Assembly: GCA_018333655.1 (NCBI GenBank)
Contig: JAGXTJ010000006.1
Span: 1-61,660 of the forward strand
DNA: 61,660 bases
Direction of reading: 5' to 3'
DNA from: Bacillota bacterium
Lineage (GTDB): Bacteria; Bacillota; UBA994
Shown here: positions 7,395 to 16,850 of the stretch, piece by piece
Numbering within the stretch: the first letter of the stretch is position 1
How the letters are laid out: each line of letters begins with the position of its first letter
Made by a program: the position numbers and the translations under genes
The notes under the pieces: model-generated
Database searches by the model: none
What the model was told of the DNA's origin: nothing
What the model saw: the letters and a program-made list of their open reading frames with translations, nothing else

Positions 7395-8783
7395 ATGCCA
7401 ACAACTACCGCCAAGAGCCTCTACCGTGAACTAGCGCACAATGTTGACCAAGAGGTACACCTCGAAGGCTGGGTGCGCACCATACGCGCCTCTAACACAG
7501 TAGGCTTTATCGAGTTCAATGACGGAACCTTTTTTAGGAATGTGCAAATTGTTTTCGACAACACTCTCGCCGACTTCGCCACTATCACGAAGCTTGCCGT
7601 CGCTTCGGCCATAGGCGTACGAGGCGTAGTGGTAGCAACGCCAGGTGCCAAGCAACCCTTCGAAATAAAGGCAAGCGAAATCACCGTAGAGGCGGGCTCG
7701 GACAGTGACTACCCTTTGCAGAAAAAGCGGCACTCTCTAGAATTCTTGCGCGAAATAGCCCACTTGCGCCCTCGCTCTAACCTCTTCTCGGCTGTGTTTC
7801 GCGTGCGTTCCGTTGCGGCCCATGCTATCCATTCTTTCTTTCAAGAGCAAGGCTTCGTCTACATCCACTCCCCCATTATCACTAGCAGTGACGCCGAAGG
7901 CGCCGGAGCAATGTTCAGAGTAACTACTCTCGACCTGCTAAATCCACCGAAAACGGCAGGGCGAGTTGACCATACCCAAGATTTTTTTGGCAAAGAAACC
8001 TTCCTCTCGGTAAGCGGGCAGTTAGAGGCCGAGATTTTCGCCTTAGCGTTTAAGAATGTCTACACCTTTGGGCCTACTTTTCGGGCCGAAAATTCGCATA
8101 CAGCGCGCCATGCCGCTGAGTTCTGGATGATAGAGCCAGAACTCGCCTTCGCCGACCTCGCCGACAACATGGACAATATTGAAGCTCTTGTAAAATATAT
8201 CGTAAAGTATGTACTCCGGGAATGCCCCGAGGAAATGGAGTTTTTCAATCAGTATGTGGAACCTGGCCTGTTAGAGCGGCTAGAAAAGCTGGTGGAATTA
8301 GACTTTGTGCGGCTCGACTACAGCAAAGCGATCGCTATTCTGCAAGAATCGGGGAAGGATTTTGTCTACCCTCCTTCGTGGGAGGACGGCCTGCAGACTG
8401 AACACGAACGCTACCTCTGCGAGGAAGTCTATCAGAGGCCTGTGTTCGTAACCAATTACCCCAAGGGTATTAAATCTTTTTACATGCGCTTAAACGATGA
8501 TGGAATCACTGTGGCCGCCACAGACTTGCTGGTTCCTAGTATAGGTGAGTTAGTCGGCGCGAGCCAGAGGGAAGAGCGCCTAGATGTGCTGGTCGCCCGC
8601 ATGAATGAACTCGGCATGCAGCTAGAACCTTACTGGTGGTACCTGGAGCTACGTAAGTACGGCGGGGTTAAGCATGCAGGTTACGGCCTTGGTTTTGAGC
8701 GCCTGATTATGTACTTGACAGGCGTAAGCAATGTGCGCGATGTCATCCCTTGCCCGCGCACTGTCGGCAATCTCAAGATATAG
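7395..8783 (+). CDS. asnS: Asparaginyl-tRNA synthetase
   Basis: The 462-residue protein charges tRNA-Asn with asparagine in the cytoplasm. It has the N-terminal OB-fold anticodon-binding domain (about 1-110, with GWVRTIR and FIEFNDGT) and a class IIb catalytic domain. Motif 2 is in [19 protein letters not shown], and motif 3 is [13 protein letters not shown] near the C-terminus. The start ATG follows GGGGG by 8 bases. The gene is controlled by the T-box leader with an Asn specifier, which supports AsnRS over the related AspRS and archaeal-type AspRS. It is monocistronic; the convergent permease gene ends 10 bp after its stop. Confidence 0.97.
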   Translation: MPTTTAKSLYRELAHNVDQEVHLEGWVRTIRASNTVGFIEFNDGTFFRNVQIVFDNTLADFATITKLAVASAIGVRGVVVATPGAKQPFEIKASEITVEAGSDSDYPLQKKRHSLEFLREIAHLRPRSNLFSAVFRVRSVAAHAIHSFFQEQGFVYIHSPIITSSDAEGAGAMFRVTTLDLLNPPKTAGRVDHTQDFFGKETFLSVSGQLEAEIFALAFKNVYTFGPTFRAENSHTARHAAEFWMIEPELAFADLADNMDNIEALVKYIVKYVLRECPEEMEFFNQYVEPGLLERLEKLVELDFVRLDYSKAIAILQESGKDFVYPPSWEDGLQTEHERYLCEEVYQRPVFVTNYPKGIKSFYMRLNDDGITVAATDLLVPSIGELVGASQREERLDVLVARMNELGMQLEPYWWYLELRKYGGVKHAGYGLGFERLIMYLTGVSNVRDVIPCPRTVGNLKI

Positions 8784-8793
8784 ACTAGGCCAC

Positions 8794-9890
8794 TTACGAC
8801 AAGAGCCACCCTTTAACCTTGCCGATCAAGCCGACTTCGGCTAAAGCCTTGTATACGACTAGGAGTAGGGGTCCCATGGCTAGGCCGACAAACCCTAGCA
8901 GCACCAGCCCCACATAGCTCGCAATTAGCGTAGGCAGAGGCTCAATGCCAATATTTTCTGAAAGAATATACGGCGAGAGACTATACCGCCCCAGCAGAGT
9001 AAGGGCATATATTATGGCCAAGCCACCTGCCAAGAACATATTGTCGGCCAGCAAGGACCAGACAATCCAAGGCACAAAGATAGCCCCCGGACCAAGCACG
9101 GGCAAGGCATCGACTACGCCGACAGTGACAGCAAGGAGCATGACAAAACGAACTCGTAAGAGAACGAGGCCCACTAAGACAATGATGGACGTCACAACCA
9201 TCATGATTAATTGCGTTTTTGCCCAGCCCAAGGTGGCCTTAGTGAGGCGAGCAAGTACATCGAGCAGTGGCCGTGCTGTCCCGGGTGGAGTCAAACTAAC
9301 TGCGCGGGACTTCAGCCCATCTAAATCCACCGTAATAAAGAAGGCCGCCACTACTAAGACGATTATAAAAACCACAGCTGTAGGGACCAACGAAGCGAAG
9401 CCCACAATGGCGGTAATGATAACCGGAATGGTGGCACTCATTTGTTCAGCCAAGTTGGCAAAATTAAAATCTAAGGCCAAGAGCGCCCTTAGGTCGATGG
9501 GCAAGAAAGCAAAGTATTCTTGTACCAGGGACACAATTGCCTCTCCCTGCTCAGTGAGAAGGGCCTGCCAGTGAGGTAGCTTGCTGACAAAGTAGGTGAG
9601 TTCCGCAATTAACCTGCCTACTATCCACACTGAAAACGCTACTGCGACATAGCACAAGCTTGTTAGCACCAGCAAGGTGGGGAGATATGGCGTGAGAGGC
9701 GAAAATGACGTTGCAAGAGACGCACCGGCGCATCGATGATGAGGGCAATGAGAACCGCCAAAATAAATGGCGCCAACAGCACCATGGACAGTAGCAAAAA
9801 ACGATACCCCAAGTAGATGACGGCAAGTAGCAAGAAAGATTTCCAGGCGATTTTAAGATAAGTCAGGGTGACGCTACGTTCTAAGCCCAT
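8794..9890 (-). pseudogene. YtvI-like AI-2E-family permease, frameshifted
   Basis: Two overlapping frames together encode one protein of about 365 residues. The N-terminal part starts at ATG 9890 after GGGAGG and reads through two hydrophobic helices to DAPVRLLQRHFRL. The continuation, PYLPTLLVLTSLCYVAVAF and onward, lies in another frame down to 8794. The shift falls near 9690-9702. Combined, it is a typical AI-2E transporter-like (UPF0118) protein with about eight membrane helices, closest to the sporulation integral membrane protein YtvI. The 1,097-nt span is one base short of a multiple of three, as expected from a single-base deletion. Either the gene is recently inactivated or this is a sequencing error; the rest of the frame is intact, which favours error or very recent loss. 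Confidence 0.85.
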
Positions 9891-10066
9891 GTTTTCCCTC
9901 CCCTTAGGTGACAACTTATTATACCAAAAAACGAGCACACAGTGATGCAAGGCGTGAGCCAATATACTTTTTATACTACAAACAACCAATGGCGCTACAA
10001 ATCATGGTACCATTGTTCTAGAATCGAATGATGCCGCTAGTGAAAATTTACACAGGAGGTCAGGCT

Positions 10067-11797
10067 ATGAAAGCACTCTTTACGGGCAACGAGGCCATTG
10101 CGCGAGGCGCCTACGAATATGGCGTAGCCGTGGCAACAGCATACCCAGGCACACCAAGTACCGAAATTCTAGAGAATATCAGCAAGTACAAAGAAATCAA
10201 AGCACAGTGGTCACCTAATGAAAAAGTAGCCATGGAAGTTGCAGCAGGTGCCTCCATTGCTGGGGCGCGTACTCTCGTTGCCATGAAGCATGTCGGTGTG
10301 AATGTCGCGGCCGACCCTTTATTCACCATGTCATACGCTGGGGTACAAGGTGGCCTTGTACTCGTTACAGCTGATGACCCAGGCATGCACAGCTCACAAA
10401 ATGAGCAAGATAACCGCTACTATGCCATGTTTAGTAAAATTCCCATGCTGGAGCCTAGCGATAGCCAAGAGGCCAAGGATTTTGTGGGGCACTCCCTCCT
10501 CCTCAGTGAGGAGTTTGATGTGCCAGTGCTCTTGCGCATCACCACGCGCATAGCTCACTCTAAGACTATTGTCTATCTAAACGAACCAATGGAGCGCCTT
10601 GTTAAGCCTTATACTAAGGACATACAAAAAAATGTCATGATACCTGCCCATGCGCGGCAAAAACGCCTCCTGCTTGAAGAACGCCATCGCCAACTCAAAG
10701 AGTATAGCGAAGCCACCCCCTTAAACCGCATTGAATGGCAGGACAAAAAAGTCGGTGTTATTACTTCAGGAATAAGCTATCAATATGTCAAAGAGGCTCT
10801 ACCCATGGCTTCTGTACTCAAACTCGGGTTTACCTGGCCATTACCAGAGAACCTTATCCGTAGCTTTGCCAGAGAAGTAGAGACTCTCTATGTCATTGAA
10901 GAGAATGAGCCTTACCTCGAAGAACAAATAAGAGCGCTCGGCCTGCAAGTGGAAGGAAAAGCCCTCTTCCCCATCATGGGTGAACTTTCCGCTACCATCA
11001 TTCGCCGCGCACTTGGTACTAGCGCCTTAGCAACAACTATTTCCTCGGTCAGGGTGCCCAATCGCCCACCCGTACTCTGCCCAGGCTGCCCACACCGCGC
11101 GGTGTTTTATGTCCTAAAGCAACTGCGCCTAGTTGTTACGGGCGATATTGGTTGCTACACGCTAGGTGCGCTTTCGCCCTTAGATAGCATGGATACGTGT
11201 ATTTGCATGGGGGCCTCCATACCCATGGCGTTAGGCTTCGAAAAAGCTCATCCGGAGCTCGCGGAAAAGACTGTGGCAGTAATTGGTGATTCCACCTTTG
11301 CGCATTCGGGGCTTACTGGTCTTATGGATATAGTCTACAACCAGGGTACCGCAACCGTTCTCATACTAGACAACAGCACGACGGCCATGACTGGGCATCA
11401 AGAGCATCCTGGCACCGGCAAAAGCCTTAGTGGAGAAACTACCCCGCAAATTGATATAGCTGCACTATGCCGTGCCATAGGCGTCAGCCGCACCTTCGTC
11501 GTCGACCCCTTTGAGATGGACGGTCTAAAAGACTTGCTGAAGAGAGAAGTAGCCACGCGGGAGCCCTCGGTCATTGTCGCTAGACGTCCCTGCGCCTTGA
11601 TAGTCAAACAAACAACAGAAGCCCTCGCCGTTGATGCGACAAAGTGCGTGGGCTGCAAGATGTGTGGGCGTATTGGCTGCCCTGCCATAAGCTTCGTCGA
11701 TAAGAAAAGCCATATCAACAGCTCTCTGTGCATAGGCTGTGGTCTATGTGTGGGGCTATGCAAGTTTGGCGCTATAGCGAAGGAGGTCCGCTCATGA
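10067..11797 (+). CDS. iorA: Indolepyruvate:ferredoxin oxidoreductase alpha subunit
   Basis: The 576-residue subunit oxidatively decarboxylates aryl pyruvates to acyl-CoA with ferredoxin as acceptor, during aromatic amino acid fermentation. It shows the N-terminal pyrimidine-binding domain (ALFTGNEAIARGAYEYG), the CPGCPHR motif, the TPP/Mg motif GDSTFAHSGLTGL followed by DNSTTAMTG, and a C-terminal ferredoxin domain with CVGCKMCGRIGCP and CIGCGLCVGLC. ATG 10067 has AGGAGG 8 bases upstream, so the open codons before it are excluded. It overlaps iorB by 4 bp (ATGA). The first C-terminal cluster has the irregular spacing common to IorA. Confidence 0.97.
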   Translation: MKALFTGNEAIARGAYEYGVAVATAYPGTPSTEILENISKYKEIKAQWSPNEKVAMEVAAGASIAGARTLVAMKHVGVNVAADPLFTMSYAGVQGGLVLVTADDPGMHSSQNEQDNRYYAMFSKIPMLEPSDSQEAKDFVGHSLLLSEEFDVPVLLRITTRIAHSKTIVYLNEPMERLVKPYTKDIQKNVMIPAHARQKRLLLEERHRQLKEYSEATPLNRIEWQDKKVGVITSGISYQYVKEALPMASVLKLGFTWPLPENLIRSFAREVETLYVIEENEPYLEEQIRALGLQVEGKALFPIMGELSATIIRRALGTSALATTISSVRVPNRPPVLCPGCPHRAVFYVLKQLRLVVTGDIGCYTLGALSPLDSMDTCICMGASIPMALGFEKAHPELAEKTVAVIGDSTFAHSGLTGLMDIVYNQGTATVLILDNSTTAMTGHQEHPGTGKSLSGETTPQIDIAALCRAIGVSRTFVVDPFEMDGLKDLLKREVATREPSVIVARRPCALIVKQTTEALAVDATKCVGCKMCGRIGCPAISFVDKKSHINSSLCIGCGLCVGLCKFGAIAKEVRS

Positions 11798-12369
11798 AAA
11801 CACTAAACATCCTATTGGTAGGTGTCGGGGGCCAGGGCACCATCCTCGCCTCCAAGATCTTGGCCGAAGTCGCCATGATGCAGGGCTTAGACGTCAAGAT
11901 GTCCGAAATTCACGGCATGGCTCAACGCGGCGGCAGTGTAGTTACACAAGTACGCATGGGCGAGAAGATTTACGGGCCCGTTATCGATGAAGGTGAGGCC
12001 GACTTTATAGTCGCCTTTGAGAAACTCGAAGCACTGCGCTGGATACATTACCTGCGGCCGGGCGGCGTGGTCGTGGTCAACAACCAGCAGATTGACCCCA
12101 TGACAGTGATTACCGGCCAATTTGTTTACCCCCCAGAGATCTTAGATACTCTGCTGGAGCGTGCCGATGATGTCAATATCTTAGACGCGCTACAATTAGC
12201 AAGAGAGGCCGGAAGCGCTAAAACAGTCAATGTGGTGCTACTAGGTGCTCTAGCCCGCAAAATGGAGATCCCCAAGGAGGATTGGCACGAAGCTATTCGC
12301 CGCACAGTAGCACCCGCCTTTCTCGCTCTTAACATGGCGGCTTTTAGCGCCGGTCTAAAAGAGGCGTAA
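11794..12369 (+). CDS. iorB: Indolepyruvate:ferredoxin oxidoreductase beta subunit
   Basis: This 191-residue gamma/beta-type domain protein begins MKTLNILLVGVGGQGTILAS and carries the family signatures VGGQG and SEIHGMAQRGGSV. It pairs with IorA to form the indolepyruvate oxidoreductase. Its ATG overlaps the iorA stop and is preceded by GGAGG, so the two are translationally coupled. The operon ends at the terminator after 12380. Confidence 0.96.
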   Translation: MKTLNILLVGVGGQGTILASKILAEVAMMQGLDVKMSEIHGMAQRGGSVVTQVRMGEKIYGPVIDEGEADFIVAFEKLEALRWIHYLRPGGVVVVNNQQIDPMTVITGQFVYPPEILDTLLERADDVNILDALQLAREAGSAKTVNVVLLGALARKMEIPKEDWHEAIRRTVAPAFLALNMAAFSAGLKEA

Positions 12370-12379
12370 CACAAAATCA

Positions 12380-12420
12380 TCAAAAGGCTGACTAGTGCCT
12401 AGGGCACCAGTCAGCCTTTC
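12380..12420. terminator. Bidirectional terminator between iorB and the membrane-protein cluster
   Basis: AAAGGCTGACTAGTGCC pairs with GGCACCAGTCAGCCTTT (one mismatch) around a 4-base loop. It is flanked by A-rich and T-rich sequence. It sits between two convergent transcription units and can serve both. Confidence 0.88.
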
Positions 12421-12440
12421 TTACTGCTACACTACGATTC

Positions 12441-13079
12441 CTAAATGATACCTAGCCAGGTACTGAGCAACGTGGTTAGTTGACCCAGTAGTAGCGAGAT
12501 ACGTCCGGCAACAACGTTACCGAAAGATACCCCGAAGGTAATCATCATCACCCAACGGCCAGCTTGCGAAATTCTCTTGACTGGACCACTCTGAGGTATG
12601 GAGAAGACAAAGTAGGTCAGGACCACCAAGACACCAAAGACGATGAGGAAATTATCAAATGTCCTGTTGAGCAAGAAGTTACCAGCCGTATCGTGCACTA
12701 TGATGTCAATCATCGTCGCCCTAGCTTGCAGAATAGCTTGCGAGTTCAGCGATGTAAAGAGCGATAATCCCACACCATTACCCACCAAGTAGGCAATCGG
12801 CCAGCGGCTGACCCACGCATAGCCCTTGATAAAGCGCGCGTACAACATCAGACCTAGGACGAACGGAACAATAAAGTGCCACTCGTTCCTAGTCGTCAAC
12901 GGCACATAGCCAAAGCGATGGATGTTGCCGATAGCGGTACCAATAGCGTGACCAGCCGTTGAGCCCACGAAAACGTGTTCTGCAAAGCGATAAATGGGGT
13001 TCTCCTTGTAGATGAAGGAGAATATAGCCAGCATGCATGCTGCCATTACCCAAGTCCAAACACTCATGGAAATATTCAC
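12441..13079 (-). CDS. Uncharacterised polytopic membrane protein (gene 4 of membrane cluster)
   Basis: A 212-residue protein with about five or six hydrophobic segments and conserved-looking polar patches: YRFAEHVFVGSTAGHAIGTAIGNIHRFG and YARFIKGYAWVSRWPIAYLVGNGVGL. The His, Arg and Gly content inside membrane segments is unusual for a simple scaffold and suggests a transport or ligand-binding role, but no known family is recognised. It follows the two-anchor protein at 13133 by 53 bp. It is the last gene of a four-gene operon ended by the terminator at 12380-12420. Confidence 0.85.
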   Translation of the reverse strand: MNISMSVWTWVMAACMLAIFSFIYKENPIYRFAEHVFVGSTAGHAIGTAIGNIHRFGYVPLTTRNEWHFIVPFVLGLMLYARFIKGYAWVSRWPIAYLVGNGVGLSLFTSLNSQAILQARATMIDIIVHDTAGNFLLNRTFDNFLIVFGVLVVLTYFVFSIPQSGPVKRISQAGRWVMMITFGVSFGNVVAGRISLLLGQLTTLLSTWLGII

Positions 13080-13132
13080 TGTTTCACCTCCTCTATAGTG
13101 GTGAGGTATCTATTAAATGATTCTGATCTAAA

Positions 13133-13948
13133 CTAGTTCTTCTTGCTAAAGAAGTAGGCCACGTTACCAACAATGATAAAGGCGACAATGATTAAGTGCC
13201 CTATGGACTGCGCATCCATCATGGCAGCACCCTGTCCGATAATGCCGGTTAGCTGCTCGTATTCGGCTGCACCGCGCAGACCTCCTAAAAGACCCTTCAT
13301 TTGCCCTGAGGATACGAAAGGCATGGCGGCAGGTACACTCACGGTAACGACAGCCGCGGCGAACTTCACGCCCATGGGGTCGACAGCTTGGCGAATGAAG
13401 GCATTGTAGCCAGGGTCGCCAGCAGAGAGACCGATGACGAAGGCGAAGTCATTCATGTCTACTATGCCATCCATCAGGGTGAGAGCATCAATGTTGTTGC
13501 CCCGCACATCTGTTTTAATAACGCGAGAATCCTGAGCGAAGGACATGATGGCGTTCTCGCCACCGGCCATAAAGCCGAGGTCAATGAAATCTTCGCCATA
13601 CGTTAGACCGCGTGCTTCTAAATCGCGCATAATCATTTCCGACATCTGTGGACCTTCCGGCCAGAAAGATACGGCAACCCATCTAATACCACGCGCAGTC
13701 AAATGCTCGACAAGGGCGACAGACGCAGGATGCAGATCGGGAGCGCTCGCCGGAGAATAGTCGAACGACAACAGCACTACATCAGTGGCCGGATCTAGGT
13801 CTTCAATAATATTGTAAATAGAACGAGTGACCTCTTGCGTCGACAACGGAATACCTATCGGCCAGATGAGGGGAACAATCAAGCCAATCATCAAGATAGT
13901 GTAAATAATTCTGCGGTCGATATTCTGTAATTGTTTGGCCCAGTTCAT
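13133..13948 (-). CDS. Uncharacterised membrane-anchored protein with large soluble domain (gene 3)
   Basis: The 271-residue protein has a membrane helix near residues 15-33, a soluble domain of about 200 residues and a second helix near 250-267 followed by FSKKN. The soluble part alternates strands and helices: VVLLSFDYSPASAPDLHP, IRWVAVSFWPEG, FAFVIGLSAGDPGYNAF, KFAAAVVTVSVPAAMPFVSSGQMKGLLGGLRGAAEYE. This looks like a Rossmann-like alpha/beta fold. It may lie outside the membrane between two anchors. Function unknown. The same plan (helix, soluble domain, helix) is seen in gene 1 of the cluster, and both are followed by a multi-helix protein. Confidence 0.85.
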   Translation of the reverse strand: MNWAKQLQNIDRRIIYTILMIGLIVPLIWPIGIPLSTQEVTRSIYNIIEDLDPATDVVLLSFDYSPASAPDLHPASVALVEHLTARGIRWVAVSFWPEGPQMSEMIMRDLEARGLTYGEDFIDLGFMAGGENAIMSFAQDSRVIKTDVRGNNIDALTLMDGIVDMNDFAFVIGLSAGDPGYNAFIRQAVDPMGVKFAAAVVTVSVPAAMPFVSSGQMKGLLGGLRGAAEYEQLTGIIGQGAAMMDAQSIGHLIIVAFIIVGNVAYFFSKKN

Positions 13949-13978
13949 CTAAGGGCACCTCCTTTCTCTAAGAATGGA

Positions 13979-14635
13979 TTACTCGCCACCGAGATATCCG
14001 CGTTCAAGTCCGAAGAGGATGCGCAAGCTCGTGGCAAAGCCGCCGATGGCCGCCCCGATAATAATAGCGCGTTGACCTGCTGTGTTGGGCACTGCCAAGA
14101 GCCAGCGTTGCAAGCTTGGAAAGTAGTCCCAAATAATAGCACCGATAGGAGCTGCGCCCAACATTACCACAATAGCTGCTACCAAGAGCACCGACGCCTC
14201 TAAGCTACGGGCGCGGAAGGCACGGTAGGAAGCTGAGGCAATGTAGAACGCTAGGATGGCGAACATCGCACCCGAAAGAGGAGCAGCGATATTGTCGAAG
14301 ATACGGCTGTAGAAAGCTACTATGTCTGGGTCAGCGGGCCTGAGCTCGCGAATCGTACGAGCCACAGTGAAAAATAGCATTGAGAAAACGAGAGCTGCGC
14401 TGTTAATCCAGCCTGGACGCTTGCGAGCTACATAGTTGCCGTGTAGACGAAGCAGGTTAACCGACGCTAGACCAATGGCGAACGCGGAAATGATAGTCGT
14501 CCACGGGCTCAAGTAAACGCTGACGATCTCACGGAACTGCATCCCCACGAGCGGAACATCACCAGTAGTGATGGGACCAAACAAGAAGATTACACCCACC
14601 AAGAAAGTTATAAAAAGTGGAATTTCTCTACGCAA
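13979..14635 (-). CDS. Uncharacterised polytopic membrane protein (gene 2)
   Basis: A 218-residue protein with about six predicted helices and a C-terminal tail ERGYLGGE. Notable features are the periplasmic-looking loop RELRPADPDIVAFYSRIFDNI and an Arg-rich short loop after helix 2 (RLHGNYVARKRPGW). No known family is recognised. It lies 77 bp after gene 1 and 30 bp before gene 3, in the same direction, with an SD sequence before each. Confidence 0.85.
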   Translation of the reverse strand: MRREIPLFITFLVGVIFLFGPITTGDVPLVGMQFREIVSVYLSPWTTIISAFAIGLASVNLLRLHGNYVARKRPGWINSAALVFSMLFFTVARTIRELRPADPDIVAFYSRIFDNIAAPLSGAMFAILAFYIASASYRAFRARSLEASVLLVAAIVVMLGAAPIGAIIWDYFPSLQRWLLAVPNTAGQRAIIIGAAIGGFATSLRILFGLERGYLGGE

Positions 14636-14712
14636 CTGTTACACCTCCTTTTTGAGGATTATCTATTAGTAACCATAGTTCACACTACTTGACAAGAAGA
14701 ACTCTTATAGTA

Positions 14713-15495
14713 CTACTTAACGAGTAGTACTCGCAGCCAATCGTTACCAGCGGTCATCATGACGGCACCGACAAAAATCACAGCCATCAAGGCGAGCTTA
14801 ATATAGTCTTGAGAGGCAATACTGCCCAGCCTGACCTTATCTTGCGATAGGTAGGCGCCACCGGCGTAAATTTCTTCTCCGATGAGGGTGTAGTCACACG
14901 CGGCGACAAAGAAGGGAATTTGATGCATATTCGCAGTTCCAGCCACCTGAATGGCACCAACTTGGGCACCACCTTCTGCCATCAAGAGAGATTCAGCCCA
15001 GAAGGCACCGATCATCAAGTTAGCAGCCACGCGCTGACGGGCGAAAATACCTAGTACACCGGCGATGTACGCAAACTGCTCGCTAGAGAGAAAGCGCACC
15101 GTGTCCTCTTTGAAAAGGTCTGTCTTTCCGGCAGCCATGTATCCCTGACGCACAACTTCCTGAGCGAGAGGAAAAACGTTAGGAATGCGGATACTGACGA
15201 TGAGCTCTGCGTTGTACTTGGCAGAAAGGCCTGTTACATAGCCGAGCACCTCGAGTGCGGCGAAGGTTTGGGGGGCAGTGTCACCAGTGACGTCGGCAAT
15301 TCCAGGGGAGAAGTGCACCGGCTTGCCCATTTCAGTAGCACGACCGATAGCCTCTTCAATAGCCTCCAGACCAGCGATGCGACGGAGTTTTACTACGAAC
15401 TTACCATCCTTGGCCAACTTTACGATTAACAGAATGCAGATAGAGACAAAAAGCATCGTCCAAAAACCAAAAATATTACCCGGGACTAATTTCAT
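14713..15495 (-). CDS. Uncharacterised two-anchor membrane protein, DUF6754-like (gene 1)
   Basis: The 260-residue protein has an N-terminal helix (about 8-27), a basic soluble domain (about 30-230) and a C-terminal helix (about 236-253). The soluble part includes KPVHFSPGIADVTGDTAPQ, AELIVSIRIPNVFPLAQEVVRQGY and AEGGAQVGAIQVAGTANMHQIPFFVAACDYTLIGEEIYAGGAYLS. I recall this pattern as the DUF6754 family, with no known function; that match is from memory. An AGGGAGGTG ribosome binding site precedes ATG 15495. As the first gene it probably defines the operon. Confidence 0.85.
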   Translation of the reverse strand: MKLVPGNIFGFWTMLFVSICILLIVKLAKDGKFVVKLRRIAGLEAIEEAIGRATEMGKPVHFSPGIADVTGDTAPQTFAALEVLGYVTGLSAKYNAELIVSIRIPNVFPLAQEVVRQGYMAAGKTDLFKEDTVRFLSSEQFAYIAGVLGIFARQRVAANLMIGAFWAESLLMAEGGAQVGAIQVAGTANMHQIPFFVAACDYTLIGEEIYAGGAYLSQDKVRLGSIASQDYIKLALMAVIFVGAVMMTAGNDWLRVLLVK

Positions 15496-15854
15496 TTTTT
15501 CACCTCCCTATTTTTTATATATCAATCCCCTGCCTAGACAAGGGAAAATTAAGCCCCTCACGCATAACTATTTGCCGTGCGCATCGCATATTCCTGCAGC
15601 ATGGGTAAAAATATTTATTGAGGATACTTGCCACACTTCAACGCATATTTCGACAAATTGTGACACCCTCATATTAACAGACAGCTTGGCCAAAGAAAAA
15701 TGCCGCCACTTAAAGCTACCTTCTGCACACTACCCCGCTCTCATTTTACATAGCTTTAACGCTCTATTTCTCAACTACATCTCCGTAAGTGACGTAAATT
15801 TCTGCTGAATTGAAAGAACCTAGCTCAATTAAGGCTAAGTTCTTTCGCGCCTTC
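15496..15854. other. Gene-free region upstream of the membrane cluster
   Basis: About 360 bp with no convincing gene on either strand; a plus-strand frame across it overlaps the cluster's first gene and has no ribosome binding site. It should hold the minus-strand promoter of the cluster, but I see no consensus promoter. An imperfect inverted repeat at 15812-15846 (GAAAGAAC / GTTCTTTC arms, with inner TAGC/GCTA) lies just past the holin stop and may terminate that transcript, though it lacks a clear T-run. Confidence 0.6.
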
Positions 15855-16316
15855 TTACTCGGCCTCACGCCGCGCTGCCCGTCTAAGTTGCGCTAGCAAA
15901 GGTGCCAGATTAGGCAGTCCCGCCGCAACTAGGTTTTCGAGAATGCTTATGCTTTCGACGGTAAAAAGGAAGCCGTAGACCAAGGTCTTGCTCATGACGG
16001 CAACTACTTCTGTACCCGCCACATGTTCTACTTGCGCACAGAGGACACCCAGCGTAAAGTAGGCCACTAGCTTGATAAAAGTACCCCGAAAAGCTTTTTT
16101 GCTTGAAATTTCACCCGCTGTCAGCGCCACCATGAAGCCACCTTTTTGGGCCGAAATCGCCACCAGCTTGCTAACTAGGTCGAGCATAACGGCAATCCAC
16201 ACAGCAAGAAAGGCGGCGTCTGGCTCCACGAGGTAGTAGATGATGGACCATACTAGGCCGAGCAACCTAATTGTGGGCGGACGCAAAGTCTCTCTTAAAC
16301 TCTCGAAAAGCTGCAT
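15855..16316 (-). CDS. Phage-holin-like membrane protein (holin_4 type)
   Basis: The 153-residue protein has three or four hydrophobic segments, with LDLVSKLVAISAQKG and EISSKKAFRGTFIKLVAYF matching the D-x2-(S/T)K ... SSKK-x2-G-x3-K pattern of the toxin-secretion/phage lysis holin family. Many Bacillota carry chromosomal copies unlinked to prophages. No endolysin or phage structural gene is close. It shares orientation with the DUF2922 and DUF1659 genes upstream, an association common in spore-formers. Confidence 0.75.
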   Translation of the reverse strand: MQLFESLRETLRPPTIRLLGLVWSIIYYLVEPDAAFLAVWIAVMLDLVSKLVAISAQKGGFMVALTAGEISSKKAFRGTFIKLVAYFTLGVLCAQVEHVAGTEVVAVMSKTLVYGFLFTVESISILENLVAAGLPNLAPLLAQLRRAARREAE

Positions 16317-16363
16317 GTTTCACCTCCTAAAACTAAGAGGGGTGCCGCGCACCCCTCCGTGGC

Positions 16364-16579
16364 TTAACCGAATATGGTACTAACGCCGCGGCTGACGACT
16401 CGCGCGCCAACTCTATCTACCAACGCGCCCTGCGCACTCACAAAAACATTGCGGGCGATGAGCATGTCCATCGCAGCAGTCACTTCAGTCTCTGTTAAGT
16501 CTTCGCGCGGATCGACCACCGAAATGGTAACCGGCCGGCCGCCTGCATTGGTAAACACCATTTGCAAAGTCTTATTCAT
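16364..16579 (-). CDS. DUF2922 family protein
   Basis: A 71-residue protein beginning MNKTLQMVFTNAGGRPVTISVVDPREDLT, the typical opening of DUF2922, then a helix (EVTAAMDMLIARNVF) and an Ala/Val-rich end. The ATG has AAGGAGG 9 bases upstream, so the longer frame is rejected. The role is unknown. It pairs with the DUF1659 gene, 52 bp upstream, as in many Bacillota. Confidence 0.85.
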   Translation of the reverse strand: MNKTLQMVFTNAGGRPVTISVVDPREDLTETEVTAAMDMLIARNVFVSAQGALVDRVGARVVSRGVSTIFG

Positions 16580-16631
16580 TACTTTTGACCTCCTTTCCTC
16601 ACTACTCAACTAGTTGTGAATCCTGCACTTA

Positions 16632-16850
16632 CTAACCAATTACTCTAGCTTCGTCAATGCGATGGACAAAGAGCACCGGATGTTTCTGCAGACTAGCTAG
16701 CACAGCGGCTATGGCCGCTACATCGGTATCGGAGACAGAATCGCGCAGACGATTGTAGGCCCGGTGACGCAGAATAGCCGCGCCTTCTAAGTCTTGACCT
16801 ACCTGTACGGTGATGCGCAAGCGAGAGAGTAGATTTTCACGAATTGCCAT
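16632..16850 (-). CDS. DUF1659 family protein
   Basis: A 72-residue protein with the DUF1659 outline: a strand with LRITVQVGQDLEGAAILRHRAYNRLRDSVSDTDV, then a helix (AAIAAVLASLQKHPV) and a closing strand. GGGAGGTG precedes the ATG. Function unknown. It is the first gene of the DUF1659-DUF2922-holin set; the spore-protein gene further upstream has its own terminator. Confidence 0.85.
   Translation of the reverse strand: MAIRENLLSRLRITVQVGQDLEGAAILRHRAYNRLRDSVSDTDVAAIAAVLASLQKHPVLFVHRIDEARVIG

Noticed and set aside
15278-15808. 176-codon plus-strand frame before the holin gene
   Set aside because: Overlaps the first membrane-cluster gene antisense, no ribosome binding site, composition unlike a protein.
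15855-16850. Prophage remnant based on the holin-like gene
   Set aside because: No other phage genes, and the neighbours are typical chromosomal DUF genes.
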